Source: Pholis gunnellus (taxonomy: Eukaryota; Chordata; Actinopteri; Perciformes; Pholidae). From it: a stretch of DNA of 64,000 nt. Position 1 is the stretch's first letter; each line of letters starts with the position of its first letter. The stretch spans positions 23,494,900 to 23,558,899 of the forward strand of contig OU342815.1 of assembly GCA_910591455.2 (NCBI GenBank), given 5' to 3'. Shown one piece after another: positions 61,521-64,000 of the stretch. Position numbers and translations under genes: made by a program. The notes below the pieces were generated by a model, which was not told the DNA's origin, ran no database searches, and saw only the letters and a list, made by a program, of their open reading frames with translations.

Positions 61521-63646
61521 AATGTCAGACAGATCGTTGGACAGATATCATGCTGCCACATAGTATTTAATGTCTGCATTCATTTCAGTCCGCTGGGAGA
61601 ATCAGAAGTTAATACAAATACGTTGATAAAAGTCTGCACTAGCGATCATAAATGAATACACAACTCTTAATATAATCATTTAACTTATATTCTATGGGCA
61701 TGAATGGAAACTTGTAGCTGCTTAGAAGGTAAAAATACTTTATAAAATCTAAAACACGACACCATCAACTGCAAAATGGGAATACAGTAAAAGTTTGCAC
61801 AGTTTGAACACATGCAAAACGCCTAAAGCTGTCTAAGAATAAACCAATATTTAGAAAGTTGAGAGATAATCTCAGATCAGTTTGTTTCTTATTTATTGAT
61901 CTTATGTATCAGGAACCACGAGCAACACTAAACATAAACGTTGCTGTTTGATGTAGCGTTAGCTTAAAGCTAATTTACTGTTATTGGCGACATCAGCCTC
62001 CTGTAAGAGCAGGAGATGAAGATTCAGAAATCACATCGTCTGAGTAGAAAGTACTGTTGGAGTTCGTTGAGCCACCGTCGGTTCCACTTACGCTGCTCTG
62101 GAGGTCAGAGGCCTCCCTGTGATGCAGGTGTTCTGGTGTGTCAGCGATCATGTGGTAGTGACCCTTACTCTCCTCAAATTTCTTCTTGTAGCAGTACTAC
62201 GGGGGGATTACCAGTACAGTCAGAACAAAACACGGTCTGGAGTTTACTCGTATCCATTACAGGAACAAAAAGAACAAAAATAGTAACATAATAATTGTGA
62301 AAACTACGTCGGCGTATCAGGGCCATTGTAGGTCAAATAAATATTATCACAGAGCCGGGGGAGGGGGGTAATATTCAGAGTAAAAAACTTCAGACTTTGG
62401 TAGAATAATGAGAAAAAACTCACAAAATCACCAGAAAAAATTCAATATTTTCTGAGATTATGAAATCATAAATTTGCGAGAAAAAAAATAATCAGAAATT
62501 CTGAGATTAAATTTGCAAATTTACAAGAAAACATCTCAAAATAGTGATGGTTTGGTTAAGATTTTTTATCAAGGAAGCACGTGGCTTCACTTTGCGAGGT
62601 TGAATAAACTTCATCAAAATATACGAGAACATCTAATTTATCAATAAGGAAATACAAGTGATCGTAGACCAGAGGCACACTGTGATGATCGGGACTTTGA
62701 AAACACATTACGATGGATTGGGTCAATTCTGAAGAAAACTTGCATAAAAACATTAAGGGGCTTTCTCGTCAATTGAACGAGAATATTCAAGTTTTTTTCT
62801 CAAAAACGTATAATTTTAAAGTTTGGAAAATCTGAGTTTCCCTCTCCCGGCTCTGAGCAACGTCAAAAAACACGACAATAAGCGGAAATTAAAAATGGTG
62901 GTTATGAAAAATGATCTAGAATCAATGGAGGAGAAGGGAGTTTTGTGTTTAGTGATCATTAATAAAAGATGAATTTGTAGGAACTACGGGAGGAAATAGA
63001 TCAAAGGAGTGGAGATCATTAATAAAAGATGAATTTGTAGGAACTACGGGAGGAAATAGATCAAAGGAGTGGAGGTTACAGGAGGTATGAGGGGGTCAGA
63101 GGTGAGGATCACTACCAGATGAGGTCACAGAGTAATGGATGTGTGGATGACGGATGCAGATGAACCCATGAGGTGGTCAACGATCGTTAAAGTGGAGACG
63201 GAAACACTGAGTTCAGACACATATCGAGGAGGCCACGCCTCCGAAAAAATGATTCTGACTCCCAGCAGCTTCCTGTGAGCGCGTTAACGGGAGCGAACGT
63301 CTTACGCTGCTGGACAGCTTGCTGGTGCTCAGGTTGTGCTGCATGGACAGAGACTCGGCCATGTCGGTCACCGGCTTGTGGAGCTTCTTCAGGTCCAACT
63401 TGTACTTCACCTGCACGGACACATTTATAAAATGAACACGTCTCACCTGATATTCAGTCATTTCCTGAGGTTTTTTATGATAGATTTGTAATTAAAGTCG
63501 TGGTTTTACGTCTCAAAGGGTTTGTTACGTACCTCACTAGCCAACACACTGGCATCCTTCAAAGTCTGGTAAATCTTACTGTTCTTCAGGTCGTATTGTG
63601 GTCTCTTTCCCTTCATCTCCTTGTCAAACTTCTCCTTGTACTTCAA
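46463..63646 (-). CDS. neb: Nebulin, C-terminal 877 residues (24 exons; gene continues beyond the right edge)
   Basis: Recognised minus-strand exons in coding order: 63533-63646, 63306-63410, 62092-62196, 61361-61465, 60617-60727, 58957-59067, 58133-58246, 57018-57122, 56780-56884, 56454-56558, 55982-56074, 54902-54994, 53790-53882, 53116-53208, 52905-52997, 52049-52141, 51676-51768, 49692-49784, 49284-49391, 48828-49014, 47978-48070, 47352-47495, 47176-47279, 46463-46636. Each repeat exon codes one nebulin module (31-38 aa) with the actin-binding YK motif near its start (Y alone in a few) and a TPE-type motif. All repeat exons up to 49284 are phase 0. The end is a Ser-rich linker and an SH3 domain. 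Nebulin spans the thin filament, its C terminus anchored in the Z-disc of striated muscle. The order of modules follows human nebulin closely as I recall it. Confidence 0.96.
46665..46990. repeat. GT/GTGAGTAGGTGAGTGTATGAGG minisatellite
   Basis: About 320 bp of GTGTGT runs alternating with AGGTGAGTGTATGAGGGT units, in the last neb intron. It gives spurious Thr-His/Pro-His frames on the minus strand. Confidence 0.9.
47176..49014 (-). CDS. neb: neb exons for the final repeats and the Ser-rich linker
   Basis: Exon 48828-49014 carries RYHEDFEKSKG and MERVKKNTQDFSNINYRGIQ. Exon 47978-48070 gives LRVWRTNPGSVFDYDPAED. Exons 47352-47495 and 47176-47279 form the Ser-rich linker with AQRRSKEHSRSTSALSG and RSSSVATQQTTVSSVPSHP. 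These exons use phase 1 junctions, unlike the phase 0 repeats before them. The linker is known to contain phosphorylation sites in nebulin family proteins. Confidence 0.95.
49284..56074 (-). CDS. neb: neb Z-disc repeat exons (eight 93-bp cassettes plus one 108-bp exon)
   Basis: Exons at 55982, 54902, 53790, 53116, 52905, 52049, 51676 and 49692 (lower bounds) are all exactly 93 bp, phase 0 at both ends, coding 31 residues of the pattern YK..G.GT....PE..RVK..Q.NIS. They are followed by 49284-49391 (VLYSDSFRKQVQGKASFV). In human the equivalent 93-bp exons are alternatively spliced to tune Z-disc width; symmetric phases allow the same here. Several cassettes are near-identical copies including their introns. 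The exons at 52905 and 53790 code the same peptide; those at 52049 and 53116 differ by one residue (Arg versus His in NQRNIST). Confidence 0.95.
50165..50935. repeat. Polypurine GGAGA/GAAGAGAGGA array, about 770 bp
   Basis: An almost pure purine stretch on the + strand built from GGAGAGGAGA and AGAAGAGAGG units, with larger repeated blocks containing GAGATAAGAGAGG (near 50377, 50540, 50703, 50764 and 50825). It lies in the neb intron between the 93-bp exons at 49692 and 51676. Mirror-symmetric polypurine tracts can form triplex DNA. Confidence 0.95.
52850..56080. repeat. neb: Tandem intragenic duplication in neb
   Basis: The exon at 54902 with about 1 kb of flanking intron (GTTAGTAAAACCACATATGAC, TGATATGCTTTCAAAAATAG, TGAAGTTGG) matches 53883-54902 at high similarity; the period is about 1.08-1.11 kb. 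A second block (exon 52049 with its flank, exon 52905 with its flank) recurs at 53116 and 53790. The second copy has a shorter intron (581 against 763 bp). Confidence 0.9.
56454..63646 (-). CDS. neb: neb single repeats at the thin-filament/Z-disc transition
   Basis: Ten exons of 105-114 bp. From the N-terminal side: LKYKEKFDKEMKGKR, VKYKLDLKKLHKPVTD, YCYKKKFEESKGHYH, VKYKEKYEKEKGKAML, KDYKKDFEEHMKGKNL, KEYRRDLEEGVKGKGL, REYKKSLELEIRGKGM, TKYKHTAEMDRASFTS, KKYKEEAGRIMSHYVP and HQYQIDHKSIMGKVC. Each is a different module type and can be matched one to one with human modules as I remember them, so no exon seems lost between 56454 and 61465. Confidence 0.93.
57285..57545 (+). repeat. Dispersed repeat family A, copy 6 (5' part)
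   Basis: Shares GTTAAAGCTGCATTCTCTCT, CCACCAGGGGGCG (57339-57351) and the run to CAGACCATAAAGCTGGGGAT with the 36245 copy, then stops. It is in a neb intron. Confidence 0.75.
59180..59243. repeat. (GAAGACTCT)n 9-bp minisatellite
   Basis: Six to seven perfect 9-bp units in a neb intron; both strands read as Ser/Glu or Glu/Asp/Ser repeats, which explains the open frames there. Confidence 0.9.
59245..60615. other. Long neb intron without recognised features
   Basis: AT-rich sequence between exons 58957-59067 and 60617-60727. No repeat family seen elsewhere in the window and no open frame with family resemblance. Confidence 0.4.
61476..61518. repeat. (CA)n microsatellite
   Basis: About 20 CA units just upstream (in gene orientation) of the neb exon at 61361-61465, where it separates the acceptor from the rest of the intron. 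Confidence 0.9.
62954..63073. repeat. Perfect 60-bp tandem duplication
   Basis: The block GATCATTAATAAAAGATGAA through CAAAGGAGTGGA occurs twice head to tail with no visible difference, in a neb intron. It is a very recent duplication or an assembly artefact. Confidence 0.9.
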
Positions 63647-63844
63647 CTATTGTGGGGATACATGTGGGAGTTAGTGTCAGAGGAGACAAAAACAGACGAT
63701 TTACAGAACAAAATGCTTCTTTTCTAAAGTGTATAAAAAGGGACGGTTTTGTTTACACGTTTTAGAAATGTTGCATAATGTATGACTTTAAATATTAAGA
63801 CTCAAATTAAGTTTGCATCCCTTGTTATACATGTAAGGTTTTTA

Positions 63845-64000
63845 CAGAAAATAAAAGGCTGGACCCAAATGCAGGGAGACACGGGAACCGGAAGGTTGGA
63901 TGATTGTAACAAAAAAGTATTTAACACAAAAACGTGTGAATCACAAGTCCATGAAAATAAAACATCCAAAGAATCAGGGAACACGGCAAAGGGGAGCAGA
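63845..64000. repeat. Probable interspersed repeat cut by the window edge
   Basis: GGCTGGACCCAAATGCAGGG followed by AGACACGGGAACCGG and a stretch of AAAAAGTATTTAACACAAAA resembles a common teleost dispersed repeat with ACCCAAATGCAG. It is truncated by the end of the window. Confidence 0.4.

Noticed and set aside
1..64000. tRNA, rRNA or known small RNA genes
   Set aside because: No tRNA A/B box pair with a foldable cloverleaf, rRNA or snRNA stretch was recognised; a covariance-model scan would be needed to exclude them.

Overview
The window is eukaryotic and reads as a teleost fish chromosome, probably a percomorph. Genes are split into short exons with GT/AG junctions, CA/TA microsatellites are dense, and several fish-type interspersed repeats recur. 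Gene order nms - pdcl3 - tbc1d8 matches the vertebrate block known from human 2q11, here followed by nebulin.

Layout. Positions 1-13500 hold no gene I can support. They contain a 2 kb composite repeat, a fold-back element, copies of two dispersed repeat families and a 13-bp minisatellite of about 650 bp. Positions 13513-16842 (+) carry a neuromedin S-type neuropeptide precursor. Positions 18355-21342 (-) carry pdcl3 in six exons, 238 aa, convergent with nms. Positions 21430-25628 are intergenic, with simple repeats and one arm of an inverted repeat pair. Positions 25629-42443 (+) carry a complete tbc1d8 in 20 exons, 1142 aa; its introns hold a hAT transposon with a perfect 8-bp target duplication, two fold-back elements, two copies of a CTCF-motif-bearing repeat and a 420-bp TAGCAG-type array starting inside a splice donor. 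Positions 42444-46462 hold the two convergent 3' ends and a 1.5 kb element with terminal inverted repeats. Positions 46463-63646 (-) carry the last 24 recognised exons (877 aa) of nebulin, running off the right edge towards its N terminus.

The genes share no pathway: nms encodes a secreted neuropeptide precursor, pdcl3 a chaperone cofactor for CCT, tbc1d8 a Rab-GAP, and neb the sarcomeric thin-filament ruler. Points of most interest are the apparent absence of the FRPRN-amide exon from nms, tandem duplication of 93-bp cassette exons in the Z-disc part of neb, the splice-site-embedded microsatellite in tbc1d8, a higher-order minisatellite, and a dispersed repeat carrying CTCF-like motifs. All exon boundaries were placed by eye from reading frame, splice consensus and remembered family sequences; no alignment was run.
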